DNA from: Lysobacter terrestris
GTDB taxonomy: Bacteria; Pseudomonadota; Gammaproteobacteria; Xanthomonadales; Xanthomonadaceae
DNA length: 64,000 nucleotides
Assembly (NCBI RefSeq): GCF_014489475.1
Contig: NZ_CP060820.1
Coordinates: 2,062,001-2,126,000 of the forward strand
Direction of reading: 5' to 3'
Positions 20,111-29,124 of this stretch are shown here, in pieces (position 1 is the stretch's first letter; every line of letters begins with the position of its first letter). A program made the position numbers and the translations under genes. The notes under the pieces were generated by a model. The model was given only the letters and a program-made list of their open reading frames with translations, did no database searches and was not told where the DNA came from.

Positions 20111-21285
20111 ACCGGGTTTCGATCGCCGCACTGGCGCTGGTGGTGTTGCTGGGCTGTGGCGCGTGCAAGCGCGCACATGACGAGGCGGTGACCTTCCATG
20201 CGCAGGGCCAGCCGGAAAAACTGAGCGACTGGCACGTGCTGGTGGCGGACGGCGAACGCCTGCGCCTCAACGCCGGCGTCGAGCCCTATGCGCTCAACAC
20301 CGCGCTGTTCAGCGACTACGCGCACAAGCTGCGGACGATCTGGATGCCGAAGGGGGCGACGGCGCATTACCGCGATGGCGAGGCGTTCGACTTCCCGGTC
20401 GGCACCATCATCAGCAAGACCTTCTACTACCCGCGCGCGGGGGGCAGCGACGCCGCCGTGCTGCGCGTCGCCGAACAGGCCGGCGAGAACCGCGATGGGC
20501 TCGACCTGAAGCAGATGCGCATGATCGAGACGCGCCTGCTGGTGCGTCGTGCGACCGGATGGGTGGCGTTGCCGTACGTCTGGAATGCCGAGCAGACCGA
20601 AGCGACGCTCGCGCGTGCGGGCGATCTCGTTCCGCTGGAACTGCACCGGCCCGCGAATGCCACCACGCAGGAGGCGCCGTTGCAGATCACCTACCTGGTG
20701 CCCGACGAGAACCAGTGCGCCGGTTGCCATGCCACCGACAACAGCGTGCATGCGATCCAGCCGATCGGCGCGCGTGCCCGGCATCTCAACCGCGACGATC
20801 CCTGGCATCCCGGCGAGAACCAGCTGGCGCGCATGGCGACGATGGGCCGGCTCGACGGCCTCCCGGCCAACGACGTCCCGCGCAACGCGCGTTTCGACGA
20901 TGCCACCACGCCGATCGGTGACCGCGCCCGCGCCTACCTCGACATCAACTGCGGCCATTGCCACAGCGCCAAGGGCCCGGCCGACACGTCGGGGCTCTGG
21001 CTCGACGCGGCCACGCGCGACCCGATCCGCCTGGGCGAATGCAAGCCGCCGGTCGCGGCGGGGCAGGGCACGGGCGACCACATGTTCGACATCGCTCCCG
21101 GCCATCCCGACGACTCGATCCTGGTGTACCGGATGAGCAGCCTCGATCCCGGTGCGATGATGCCGGAGGTCGGTCGCGCCACGGTGCACGAAGAGGGCGT
21201 GGCCGTGATCCGCGACTGGATCAAGGGCTGGCTGGGGAATTGCAGTACGTCGGCCGCCGAGGGCGCTGCACAACAACGGTTGTAA
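20107..21285 (+). CDS. SO2930 family diheme c-type cytochrome
   Basis: A 392-residue exported protein with two heme-attachment motifs, C204-A-G-C-H208 and C282-G-H-C-H286. The N-terminus MNRVSIAALALVVLLGCGAC looks like a lipoprotein signal (Cys at 17 or 20). The region between residues 40 and 190 (NTALFSDYAHKLRTIWMPKG, FDFPVGTIISKTFYYPR) is the conserved domain of the HNE_0200/SO2930 family (TIGR03806), whose function is unknown. The ATG lies within the stop of the beta-helix gene (ATGA), so synthesis is coupled. A redox role at the periplasm or outer membrane acting on a ligand of the beta-helix protein is an inference. Confidence 0.92.
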   Translation: MNRVSIAALALVVLLGCGACKRAHDEAVTFHAQGQPEKLSDWHVLVADGERLRLNAGVEPYALNTALFSDYAHKLRTIWMPKGATAHYRDGEAFDFPVGTIISKTFYYPRAGGSDAAVLRVAEQAGENRDGLDLKQMRMIETRLLVRRATGWVALPYVWNAEQTEATLARAGDLVPLELHRPANATTQEAPLQITYLVPDENQCAGCHATDNSVHAIQPIGARARHLNRDDPWHPGENQLARMATMGRLDGLPANDVPRNARFDDATTPIGDRARAYLDINCGHCHSAKGPADTSGLWLDAATRDPIRLGECKPPVAAGQGTGDHMFDIAPGHPDDSILVYRMSSLDPGAMMPEVGRATVHEEGVAVIRDWIKGWLGNCSTSAAEGAAQQRL

Positions 21286-21344
21286 CGCCGGCTCCGGCGT
21301 CCACCGGGTCGCTTCATCAACGGAAAACTTCTGGGGGTATTCCG

Positions 21345-23810
21345 ATGTCGCTTCGCAAGAACCGCCTGTCCGTCTCGCTGGCCCACGCGCTGTTCGGTTG
21401 CGCGTGGCTGGTCGCATCGCCGTTGGTGCTCGCGCAGGAGGCCGCGCCGGCCGACGCGTCGCAACAGGCGGCCACCGACCTCGACGCGATCACCGTCACC
21501 GCGCAGAGCCGCGAGCAGGAAATCCAGGACGTGCCGATCGCGTTGCAGGTGCTCAACGCGCAGATCCTCGACGACGTCGCGGCCGAGGACCTCAGCGACA
21601 TCGATGCCTTCGTGCCGGGACTGGTGGTGAACGGGCTGCAGCCGACGCAGCCGTCGATCAAGCTGCGCGGCATCGAGACCGACGACTTCGGCATCGGCAC
21701 CGATCCCGCGGTCGGCATCTTCGTCGATGGCGTGTACGGCGGCCGCGGTGGCGGCGTGCTGCTGCCCTTCGTCGATGTCGAGCGCATCGAGGTGCTGAAG
21801 GGCCCGCAGGGCACGCTGTTCGGCCGCAACACCGCCGCCGGCGCCATCTCGCTGATCACGCGGAGGCCGCAGGACGACGTCGAGGCGCGCGCCAAGCTGC
21901 GCATCGGCAACTACGGCAAGCGCTATGCCGAAGCGATGTGGAACCTCCCCACCGGCGACAACTCCGCCTTCCGCTTGAATGCGCTGCTCAACCACAGCGA
22001 CGGTTGGGTGCAGGATGGCGCGACGGGCAAGGACCTCGGCGGCGAGGACAACTGGGCCACGCGCGCGTCGTGGCAGGTGCGCATGGGCGACAACACCACC
22101 GCCTACCTGAGCTGGGACCACGAGAGCCTCGACCAGAACGGCCGCCCCACCACCGGCATCGTCACCCTGCCGCCCGCGCCGGGTCGTCCCGCGGCGCCGG
22201 CCGATCCCGACGACTACTTCGACCCGCGCCACGCGCAGACCTTCAGCGACGCCGATACCAGCGCGGAATGGCGCACGTTCGACGGCGTGTCGCTGATCGT
22301 CGACCACACCTTCAGCTGGGGCACGCTGACCTCGACCACGTCCTGGCGCAACTACGACTCGCTCAACCAGGTGGAGGAGGACGGTACCAACCGCGCGGAC
22401 CTCTACATCGACTCGACCAACACCGAGAGCAACGAGAGCTTCTACCAGGAGTTCAAGTTCGGCGGCAGCAACGAGCACATCGACTGGGTCGCGGGCGCCA
22501 GCTACTTCGACGAGGACGCGCGCCAGACCAGCGAGGTCAACACCAACACGACCACGGTCGACAACATCGTCCGCAACCTCGGCGTGGCGCCGACGCCGGA
22601 CGGCAGCCTGTACGGCTTCACCACGTTCCTCGCCAACTCGTTCGGCATCCCCGTCAACCTGCTCGGCCACGACTGGAACGAGCAGTTCCAGAACACGCTG
22701 GGCACCACGTCCTATGCCGCGTTCGGCGACGTGATCTGGCATGCCACCGACAAGCTCAACCTGACCTTCGGCCTGCGCTACACCCGCGACGAGAAGGACT
22801 TCAGCTGGCTCAACAATCCGCGCAGCACGCCGGCGCTGGACGCCCAGCTGGATTTCCTGGAGGCGATCGGCTTCTTCGACGCGATCAATGCGGCCGGCGT
22901 GCCCATCACCCGCGATACGCTGACGTTCGACATCGCCTTCATCGACCCGCCGGCGATCGCCAACAAGGGCGTCACCAACCGCGCCAGCAAGTCGTGGAGC
23001 GACGTGAGCCCGCGCTTCGTCGCCGATTACCACTTCAACGACAACGGCATGGTCTACGCGTCGCTGGCGAAGGGCTACAAGGCCGGCGGCTACAACGCGC
23101 TACAGATCGGTCCGGCCTTCGACAACGAGGAGGTCTGGAATTTCGAGGCCGGCATCAAGCAGGCGTTCGCCAACCGGCTCTCGTACAACGCGTCGGTGTT
23201 CCGCTACAACTACGACAACCGGCAGTCGGTGCGCCTGATCGACCCGGACCCGACCAACCCGACCGACATCCCGCGCTTCGTCATCGACACCGGCGACCTG
23301 GAGGCATGGGGCGTGGACTTCGACGCGCGCTGGCAGGTAACGGACGCGTTCGGCTTCGACGTGCAGGCCGAGTGGATCGATTCCACCTTCAAGGATTACG
23401 TCACGCCCGAGGGCGTCGATCTCAGTGGCCAGCCCACGGGCGAGCCCAACCTGTCGGCCTCGATCGGTGCGTCGTACGTCTTCCACGTCGGCGAAGCCGG
23501 CGGCGACCTGCGCCTGTCGGCGCGGCATGCGTATCGCGGCAAGCGTCGCTGCAACGACGGTTCCGAACTGCAGGGCGACTGCAGCGCCAACACCGCGCTC
23601 GATCTCGGCGAGGCCCAGGAACGTACCGACGTGCGCCTGGGCTGGACGTCGCCGCGCGGCCACTGGGGCTGGGCGGTCTACGGCAACAACGTCTTCGACA
23701 ACCGTTACGTGACCGGTCTGAACACCTACGGCCGCGACGTCCTCGGCGTGGTCGGCGCGATGGTGAGCGAGCCGCGCACGTACGGCCTGGAAGTGACCGT
23801 CAAATACTGA
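21345..23810 (+). CDS. TonB-dependent outer-membrane receptor
   Basis: An 821-residue receptor. The signal peptide ends at LVLAQ (about residue 30). A TonB-box-like segment (LDAITVTAQSREQEIQDVP) precedes a plug domain (IKLRGIETDDFGIGTDPAVG, VERIEVLKGPQGTLFGRN), followed by a beta-barrel that ends in LEVTVKY with a terminal aromatic residue. The barrel half contains GMVYASLAKGYKAGGYNA, a typical TBDR motif. It lies 59 bases after the cytochrome, same strand, and is followed by a strong hairpin, so it probably closes the unit. The substrate is unknown; context suggests the compound handled by the beta-helix/cytochrome pair. The translated frame is open further upstream but that part overlaps the cytochrome gene. 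Confidence 0.93.
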   Translation: MSLRKNRLSVSLAHALFGCAWLVASPLVLAQEAAPADASQQAATDLDAITVTAQSREQEIQDVPIALQVLNAQILDDVAAEDLSDIDAFVPGLVVNGLQPTQPSIKLRGIETDDFGIGTDPAVGIFVDGVYGGRGGGVLLPFVDVERIEVLKGPQGTLFGRNTAAGAISLITRRPQDDVEARAKLRIGNYGKRYAEAMWNLPTGDNSAFRLNALLNHSDGWVQDGATGKDLGGEDNWATRASWQVRMGDNTTAYLSWDHESLDQNGRPTTGIVTLPPAPGRPAAPADPDDYFDPRHAQTFSDADTSAEWRTFDGVSLIVDHTFSWGTLTSTTSWRNYDSLNQVEEDGTNRADLYIDSTNTESNESFYQEFKFGGSNEHIDWVAGASYFDEDARQTSEVNTNTTTVDNIVRNLGVAPTPDGSLYGFTTFLANSFGIPVNLLGHDWNEQFQNTLGTTSYAAFGDVIWHATDKLNLTFGLRYTRDEKDFSWLNNPRSTPALDAQLDFLEAIGFFDAINAAGVPITRDTLTFDIAFIDPPAIANKGVTNRASKSWSDVSPRFVADYHFNDNGMVYASLAKGYKAGGYNALQIGPAFDNEEVWNFEAGIKQAFANRLSYNASVFRYNYDNRQSVRLIDPDPTNPTDIPRFVIDTGDLEAWGVDFDARWQVTDAFGFDVQAEWIDSTFKDYVTPEGVDLSGQPTGEPNLSASIGASYVFHVGEAGGDLRLSARHAYRGKRRCNDGSELQGDCSANTALDLGEAQERTDVRLGWTSPRGHWGWAVYGNNVFDNRYVTGLNTYGRDVLGVVGAMVSEPRTYGLEVTVKY

Positions 23811-23815
23811 GCTGC

Positions 23816-23847
23816 GCAGGCGGTGCCGCAGCGTCGGCACCGCCTGC
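23816..23847 (+). terminator. Strong hairpin after the TonB receptor gene
   Basis: A perfect 13-bp stem (23816-23828 with 23835-23847, 6-base loop) begins 5 bases after the stop codon. No T-run follows, so it may be a Rho-assisted terminator or an mRNA end stabiliser. Confidence 0.45.
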
Positions 23848-23918
23848 CCCGCGGCCGCAGGACGCCGCGGGCCGCGCCAGTACTGTTGCTCGGCCGATGA
23901 TCCCGGCATGCTTCACGG

Positions 23919-26048
23919 ATGCCGACTCCTTCCGGCGCCAGCGCGAAGCGCGCGGCCGTCGCCCTCAACCAGCAAGCCCTGAGCAGTCTGCGCGGCGTCG
24001 GCCCGAGCGTGGCGGAGAAGCTCGCCGCGCGCGGGCTGCTGACGGTGCAGGACCTGTGGCTGCACCTGCCGCGGCAGTACGAGGACCGCACCACGCTGAC
24101 GCCGATCCGTGGCTTGCAGGCCGGCGTTGCGGCGCAGGTGGATGGACGCGTGGAAGCCGTCGAGCGCGGCTTCCGCTATCGCCCGATGCTGCGCGTGGCG
24201 ATCGGTGACGATTCGCATGCGACCCTGGTGCTGCGCTTCTTCCATTTTCGTGCCGCGCAGGTCGCGCAGTTCGCGCCCGGCGCGCGCGTGCGCTGCTACG
24301 GCACCCCGCGGCTCGGCCAGCACGGCCTGGAGATGGTGCATCCCAGCTACCGCCTGCTCGATGACGCCGTGGAGGCCGAACTCGGTAGCGCGCTCGATCC
24401 GGTGTATCCGGCGATCGAAGGCGTCGGCCCGGCCTCGCTGCGCAAGCTGATCGGCCTGGCGCTCGAGCGCCTGCCGCAGGACGATTCGCTGGAGCTGCTG
24501 CCGGCCGCGCTGCGCGATTCCCTGCGACTGCCTTCGCTGCGCGAGGCGTTGCTGACGGTGCACCGGCCGCAGGCCGGCGAGGACATCGCGGCGTTGCTGG
24601 CCGGGCGCCATCCGGCGCAGCGGCGGCTGGCGCTGGAAGAACTGCTCGCCCACCACCTCAGCCTGCGGCGCCAGCGCCTGGCACAGCAGGCGCACGCCGC
24701 GCCGGCGCTGCGCAAGGCGACGCTGGCGGCGAAGCTGCGCAAGGCGCTGCCGTTCCGGCTGACCGGGGCGCAGCAGCGCGTCTTCGATGAAATCCATGCC
24801 GACCTCGGCAAGCCCACGCCGATGCTGCGGCTGGTGCAGGGCGATGTCGGCAGCGGCAAGACCGTGGTCGCCGCGCTCGCCGCGATGCAGGCGGTCGAGG
24901 CCGGCCAACAGGCGGCGCTGATGGCGCCAACGGAGCTGCTCGCCGAGCAGCACCTCAACAACCTGCGCGGCTGGCTCGAACCGCTGGGCGTGCGCGTCGC
25001 CTGGCTCGCCGGCAAGGTCACCGGCAAGGCACGCAGCAAGGTGCTGGAGGAAGTCGCGTCCGGTGCGGCGCAGGTCGTCGTCGGCACGCACGCGCTGATG
25101 CAGGAAGGCGTGGCGTTCAACGACCTGGCCCTGGCCATCGTCGACGAACAGCACCGCTTCGGCGTGCACCAGCGCCTGGCCCTGCGCGACAAGGGCACTG
25201 GCGGCACGGGCAACGGCGACAGCATCGTCCCGCACCAGCTGGTGATGACGGCCACGCCGATCCCGCGCACCCTTGCGATGGCGGCCTACGCCGACCTCGA
25301 CGTGTCCGCGATCGATGAACTGCCGCCGGGGCGTACGCCGGTGCAGACCGTCGCACTGAGCGCGGAGCGCCGTCCGGAACTGGTGGAGCGGATCCGCACC
25401 GCGTGCGCCGAGGGCCGCCAGGCCTACTGGGTGTGCACGCTGATCGACGACAGCGACGAAGTGGTCGCGCAGGCGGCGCAGAGCACGTTCGAGGAGCTGT
25501 CGAAGCAACTGGGCAAGCTGCGCGTCGGCCTGGTCCACGGGCGCATGAAGGCCGCCGCGAAGCAGGCGACCATGCGCGCGTTCAAGGAAGGCGCGATCGA
25601 CCTGCTCGTCGCCACCACGGTCATCGAGGTCGGCGTCGACGTGCCCAATGCCTCGTTGATGATCATCGAGAACGCCGAGCGCCTCGGGCTCGCCCAGTTG
25701 CACCAGCTGCGCGGGCGCGTGGGGCGGGGCAGTGCCGCGTCCAGCTGCGTGCTGCTGTACCAGTCGCCGCTGTCGCAGCTGGCGAAGCAGCGGCTGGAAA
25801 CCATGCGCCAGACCCACGACGGTTTCGTGATCGCGGAGAAGGATCTGGAACTGCGCGGCCCCGGCGAGTTGCTGGGCACGCGCCAGACCGGCCTCGCTGG
25901 TTTCCGGGTCGCCGACCTCGCGCGCGATGCCGACCTGTTGCCCCTGGTGCAGCAGGTCGGCGCGCAGCTGCTGGCGCAGGCGCCGGACGTGGCCGAGCGC
26001 ATCATCGCGCGCTGGGTTGGCGGCGCGGCGAGGTACGCGTCGGCCTGA
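23919..26048 (+). CDS. recG: ATP-dependent DNA helicase RecG
   Basis: A 709-residue branch-migration helicase that reverses stalled replication forks and processes Holliday junctions. An N-terminal wedge/OB domain (LRGVGPSVAEKL, YEDRTTLTPI, YGTPRLGQHGLEMVHPSY) precedes the helicase core: Walker A GDVGSGKT at residues 308-315, DEQHRFGVHQR (motif II), TATPIPRTLAM (motif III) and the C-terminal LRGRVGRG motif VI. Length is slightly above E. coli RecG (693). The antisense 1008-codon frame is a shadow. Confidence 0.97.
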   Translation: MPTPSGASAKRAAVALNQQALSSLRGVGPSVAEKLAARGLLTVQDLWLHLPRQYEDRTTLTPIRGLQAGVAAQVDGRVEAVERGFRYRPMLRVAIGDDSHATLVLRFFHFRAAQVAQFAPGARVRCYGTPRLGQHGLEMVHPSYRLLDDAVEAELGSALDPVYPAIEGVGPASLRKLIGLALERLPQDDSLELLPAALRDSLRLPSLREALLTVHRPQAGEDIAALLAGRHPAQRRLALEELLAHHLSLRRQRLAQQAHAAPALRKATLAAKLRKALPFRLTGAQQRVFDEIHADLGKPTPMLRLVQGDVGSGKTVVAALAAMQAVEAGQQAALMAPTELLAEQHLNNLRGWLEPLGVRVAWLAGKVTGKARSKVLEEVASGAAQVVVGTHALMQEGVAFNDLALAIVDEQHRFGVHQRLALRDKGTGGTGNGDSIVPHQLVMTATPIPRTLAMAAYADLDVSAIDELPPGRTPVQTVALSAERRPELVERIRTACAEGRQAYWVCTLIDDSDEVVAQAAQSTFEELSKQLGKLRVGLVHGRMKAAAKQATMRAFKEGAIDLLVATTVIEVGVDVPNASLMIIENAERLGLAQLHQLRGRVGRGSAASSCVLLYQSPLSQLAKQRLETMRQTHDGFVIAEKDLELRGPGELLGTRQTGLAGFRVADLARDADLLPLVQQVGAQLLAQAPDVAERIIARWVGGAARYASA

Positions 26049-26129
26049 GTCGGGCTGCGCCGATGCATGCCAGTCACGTCGGTTCCGGCAACCGCCGACG
26101 ACCGCTTCGACAATCGTCATAATGCGGCC

Positions 26130-27065
26130 ATGACCGACCGTATCCCGCTCCTGATCGACACCGATCCGGGTGTCGACGACGCCCTCGCGCTGCTCATGGC
26201 GTTCAACGATCCGCGCCACGACGTGGTCGGACTCACCATCGCCGCCGGCAACGTCGGCCTGTCGCACACCGTCGCCAATGCGCTGAAGCTGTGCGAGGTC
26301 GCGGGTGTCAACGTGCCGGTGTTCCCCGGCTGTGCCGCACCGCTGCTGCATCCGGCGCGCGACGCCGCGTACGTGCACGGCGTCGACGGCTTCGGTGACA
26401 TCGGTTACGACCCCGCGACGCGACAGCCGCATGTGGAGCATGCCGCGCTGGCGATCCTGCGCCTGTCGCATGAGCACGCCGGCCGGTTGGTGCTGGTCGC
26501 GCTGGGGCCGTTGACCAACGTGGCATTGGCGCTGAAGCTCGACCCGACGCTGCCCTCGCGCATCGCGCGCTGCGTGGTCATGGGCGGTGCCATCACCGCG
26601 CACGGCAACATCACACCGGCGGCGGAGTTCAACATCGCCTTCGATCCGGAAGCCGCGCATATCGTCTTCGCTGCCTTCGAACGCATCGACCTGAGCGACT
26701 GGGAGGCGACCGTCGAGCACGGCCTGCTCGACGTCGACGTGGACCGATGGCTGGCGAGCGACTCGCCGCGCGCCCGCTTCTACGACGCGATCTCCCGCAA
26801 GACCCGGGCATGGGCCGGCGAGCGCCGCGGCAACCGCTGGCACTCCGCGGATGGGCTGGCGATGGCCTTCGCCCTGGCCCCGGAGGGGGCGCTGCAGGTC
26901 GAGGAACGCCCGCTGGCGGTCGAGACCGAAGGGCGCCACGCCCGCGGCGCGACCCTCATCGACTGGCGCCGGGAGAGCGGGCGCCCCGACAATGCCCGCA
27001 TCCTGCTGCGCTACGACCAGGCCCGGTTCGAGGCCCTGGTGGCCGCCGCCCTGGCCGCCCGTTGA
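26130..27065 (+). CDS. Nucleoside hydrolase
   Basis: A 311-residue enzyme of the inosine-uridine preferring nucleoside hydrolase family, which splits the N-glycosidic bond of ribonucleosides for salvage. The calcium/ribose-binding motif IDTDPGVDDALAL is at residues 8-20, and [32 protein letters not shown] and a late His (NRWHSADGLAMAFAL) complete the site. The start at 26130 is preferred to an upstream one at 26067 because it gives the canonical N-terminus. A -10-like CATAAT sits only 6 bases before the ATG. Base specificity cannot be deduced. Confidence 0.93.
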   Translation: MTDRIPLLIDTDPGVDDALALLMAFNDPRHDVVGLTIAAGNVGLSHTVANALKLCEVAGVNVPVFPGCAAPLLHPARDAAYVHGVDGFGDIGYDPATRQPHVEHAALAILRLSHEHAGRLVLVALGPLTNVALALKLDPTLPSRIARCVVMGGAITAHGNITPAAEFNIAFDPEAAHIVFAAFERIDLSDWEATVEHGLLDVDVDRWLASDSPRARFYDAISRKTRAWAGERRGNRWHSADGLAMAFALAPEGALQVEERPLAVETEGRHARGATLIDWRRESGRPDNARILLRYDQARFEALVAAALAAR

Positions 27066-27084
27066 TTCGGGGCGGGTGCCGGGC

Positions 27085-27114
27085 TTGCATGGAAGGGGAG
27101 GGCGTCGCTATACT
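27085..27114 (+). promoter_or_regulatory. Sigma-70 type promoter of rpmE2
   Basis: A -35 box TTGCAT (27085-27090) and a -10 box TATACT (27109-27114) are spaced by 18 bases, 35 bases before the rpmE2 start codon. Confidence 0.6.
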
Positions 27115-27149
27115 GCCCGACTTTCCCCGCAATCTATTGGTTCGTTGTC

Positions 27150-27395
27150 ATGAAGACCGGCATCCATCCCGACTACCGTGAAGTCATCTTCCAGGACGTG
27201 ACGACCGATTTCGCGTTCCTGACCCGCTCGACCCTTGCCAGCAAGGAAACGATCAAGTGGGAAGACGGCAACGAATACCCGCTGATCAAGCTGGATATCA
27301 CCTCGGCTTCGCACCCGTTCTACACGGGCAAGCACAAGATCGTGGACACCAGCGGTCGCGTCGACAAGTTCCGCAAGCGCTACGCGCAGAAGTGA
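27150..27395 (+). CDS. rpmE2: 50S ribosomal protein L31 type B
   Basis: An 81-residue ribosomal protein starting [16 protein letters not shown]. It lacks the zinc-binding cysteines of the type A protein, which marks the zinc-independent (C-) form. In other bacteria this form replaces the zinc form when zinc is scarce, under Zur control. I see no convincing Zur box in the 84-base leader, and the strong promoter suggests it may serve as the main L31 here. It has its own promoter and terminator. Confidence 0.96.
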   Translation: MKTGIHPDYREVIFQDVTTDFAFLTRSTLASKETIKWEDGNEYPLIKLDITSASHPFYTGKHKIVDTSGRVDKFRKRYAQK

Positions 27396-27749
27396 TCCCG
27401 CTTCCGCGCGGATCGCGCGAGCGCTGACGATCCTTGATTCGCAGGTCGCCCAGATGGGCGATCGGCCTCTCAGCAAAGCCCGCCATCGGCGGGCTTTGTG
27501 TTTTTCCGGTATCGCGCCGGACGGGCGTTGCCTTCACGCAGGACGTGGCATTCCACGCCGATTTCCGAACGACTATTTCGAGCAGACGCTCTAGTTGGAA
27601 CGCTGCATACGACTTTGGTACCACCCTGTCGTGGCGAATGCTTGTGCAATAATTCTCTGTCGCGGCCCGTCCGCGAACGACTACACCGAAGGTGTTTCCC
27701 TCCATCCGCCGCGGCCGTCCCTGCGGCGTGCAGATACCAGGAGCGTTGC
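27396..27749 (+). other. Intergenic region between rpmE2 and gltA
   Basis: This 354-base gap holds the rpmE2 terminator (27475-27505) and the gltA leader. It is noticeably more AT-rich than its surroundings from about 27550 to 27670. An AATAAT sequence at 27648-27653 could be the gltA -10 box, but I see no good -35 at the right distance. No coding sequence is supported. Confidence 0.5.
27475..27505 (+). terminator. Rho-independent terminator of rpmE2
   Basis: A perfect 10-bp stem AAAGCCCGCC / GGCGGGCTTT with loop ATC (27475-27497) is followed by GTGTTTTT. Confidence 0.85.
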
Positions 27750-29054
27750 GTGTCCGAGCCCACCAAGTCCGGCCTCGATCAGGTCACCCTGACCGCGGGC
27801 GACAAGACCGTCACCCTGCCGGTGCACCAGCCCACCCTGGGTGCCCCGTGCATCGACATCGGCAAGCTGCCCAAGGAAACCGGCTGCTTCACCTACGACA
27901 ACGGATTCACCGCCACGGCGAGCTGCCGCTCGGCGATCACCTACATCGACGGCGACGCCGGCGTGCTGCTGTATCGCGGCTACCCGATCGAGCAGCTCGC
28001 GGAGAAGTCGAGCTTCCTCGAAGTCGCCTACCTGCTGATGAACGGCGAGCTGCCGACCAAGGACGAGTTCGCGACGTTCGAGCACGAAGTCACGCATCAC
28101 ACGATGATGCACGAGGCGTTCCGCACCTTCCTCTACGGCTTCCGTCACGACGCGCATCCGATGGCGATGCTGACGGGCATGCTGGGATCGCTCGCGAGCT
28201 TCTACCACAACAAGCTCGACATCGAAGACCCCGAGCAGCGCCGCTTGGCCGCGATCCGCCTGATCGCCAAGGTGCCGACGATCGCGGCTGCGTGCTACCG
28301 CTACTCGATCGGCTGGCCGATCCGCTATCCGCGCAACAACCTCGAATACACCACGCGCTTCCTGCACATGCTGAAGGAAGTGCCGAGCGAGCCGCTCGAG
28401 CTCAGCCCGGTCGCCGCCAAGGCGATGGACCTGCTCTTCATCCTGCACGCCGACCACGAGCAGAACGCGTCGACCTCGACCGTGCGCCTGGTCGGTTCGA
28501 CCGGCGCCAACCCGTACGTGAGCGTCGCCGCGGGCGTCGCTGCGCTGTGGGGACCGGCGCACGGCGGTGCCAACGAAGCGGTGCTGAAGATGCTGGCTGA
28601 AATCGGCAGGCCCGAGAACGTCGGCGCCGCCATCGCCAAGGCCAAGGACAAGGAGTCGGGCTTCCGCCTGATGGGCTTCGGCCACCGCGTCTACAAGAAC
28701 TTCGATCCGCGCGCCAAGATCATCCGCACCATGACCCACAAGGTGCTGGGCGAGCTGGGCATCAACGATCCGCTGCTCGACGTGGCGATGAAACTGGAAG
28801 AGGCCGCGCTGCAGGACGACTACTTCATCCAGCGCAAGCTGTACCCGAACGTCGACTTCTACTCCGGCATCATCTACAAGGCGCTGGGCATCCCGGTGGA
28901 GATGTTCACGGTGATGTTCGCGATCGCGCGTACCGCCGGCTGGGTGTCGCATTGGCTGGAACAGCAGAACGACCCGGAGAACAAGATCGGCCGCCCGCGC
29001 CAGATCTACACCGGTTCGCCGTCGCGCGACTACGTTGACTTCGACAAGCGCTGA
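27750..29054 (+). CDS. gltA: Citrate synthase (type II)
   Basis: A 434-residue enzyme that condenses acetyl-CoA and oxaloacetate into citrate, the entry step of the TCA cycle. Key segments are the N-terminal domain with [34 protein letters not shown] (active-site His), [15 protein letters not shown] (second His) and [13 protein letters not shown] (third). Length fits the hexameric, NADH-sensitive Gram-negative type. The GTG at 27750 is chosen because AGGAG (27739-27743) lies 6 bases upstream and the protein then begins [10 protein letters not shown]; the frame upstream is open by chance. A strong terminator follows. Confidence 0.97.
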   Translation: MSEPTKSGLDQVTLTAGDKTVTLPVHQPTLGAPCIDIGKLPKETGCFTYDNGFTATASCRSAITYIDGDAGVLLYRGYPIEQLAEKSSFLEVAYLLMNGELPTKDEFATFEHEVTHHTMMHEAFRTFLYGFRHDAHPMAMLTGMLGSLASFYHNKLDIEDPEQRRLAAIRLIAKVPTIAAACYRYSIGWPIRYPRNNLEYTTRFLHMLKEVPSEPLELSPVAAKAMDLLFILHADHEQNASTSTVRLVGSTGANPYVSVAAGVAALWGPAHGGANEAVLKMLAEIGRPENVGAAIAKAKDKESGFRLMGFGHRVYKNFDPRAKIIRTMTHKVLGELGINDPLLDVAMKLEEAALQDDYFIQRKLYPNVDFYSGIIYKALGIPVEMFTVMFAIARTAGWVSHWLEQQNDPENKIGRPRQIYTGSPSRDYVDFDKR

Positions 29055-29070
29055 GCCACGAAGCTCGGAG

Positions 29071-29103
29071 AAAACGCCCCGCATCGCGGGGCGTTTTCGT
29101 TTT
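29071..29103 (+). terminator. Rho-independent terminator of gltA
   Basis: A perfect 12-bp stem AAAACGCCCCGC / GCGGGGCGTTTT with loop ATC is followed by CGTTTT, 17 bases after the gltA stop. The A-rich left side could also serve the convergent gene at 29125. Confidence 0.85.
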
Positions 29104-29124
29104 CGTTGCGGCAATCGGGGGTGG

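Noticed and set aside
23913-26939. 1008-codon open frame antisense to recG and the nucleoside hydrolase gene
   Set aside because: It mirrors two well-conserved genes on the other strand; long antisense frames are expected with third-position G/C in such high-GC DNA, and its product is low-complexity with no domain.
27498-27749. N-terminal extension of citrate synthase from an upstream ATG
   Set aside because: The extension is not citrate-synthase-like, and a good ribosome site precedes the GTG at 27750.
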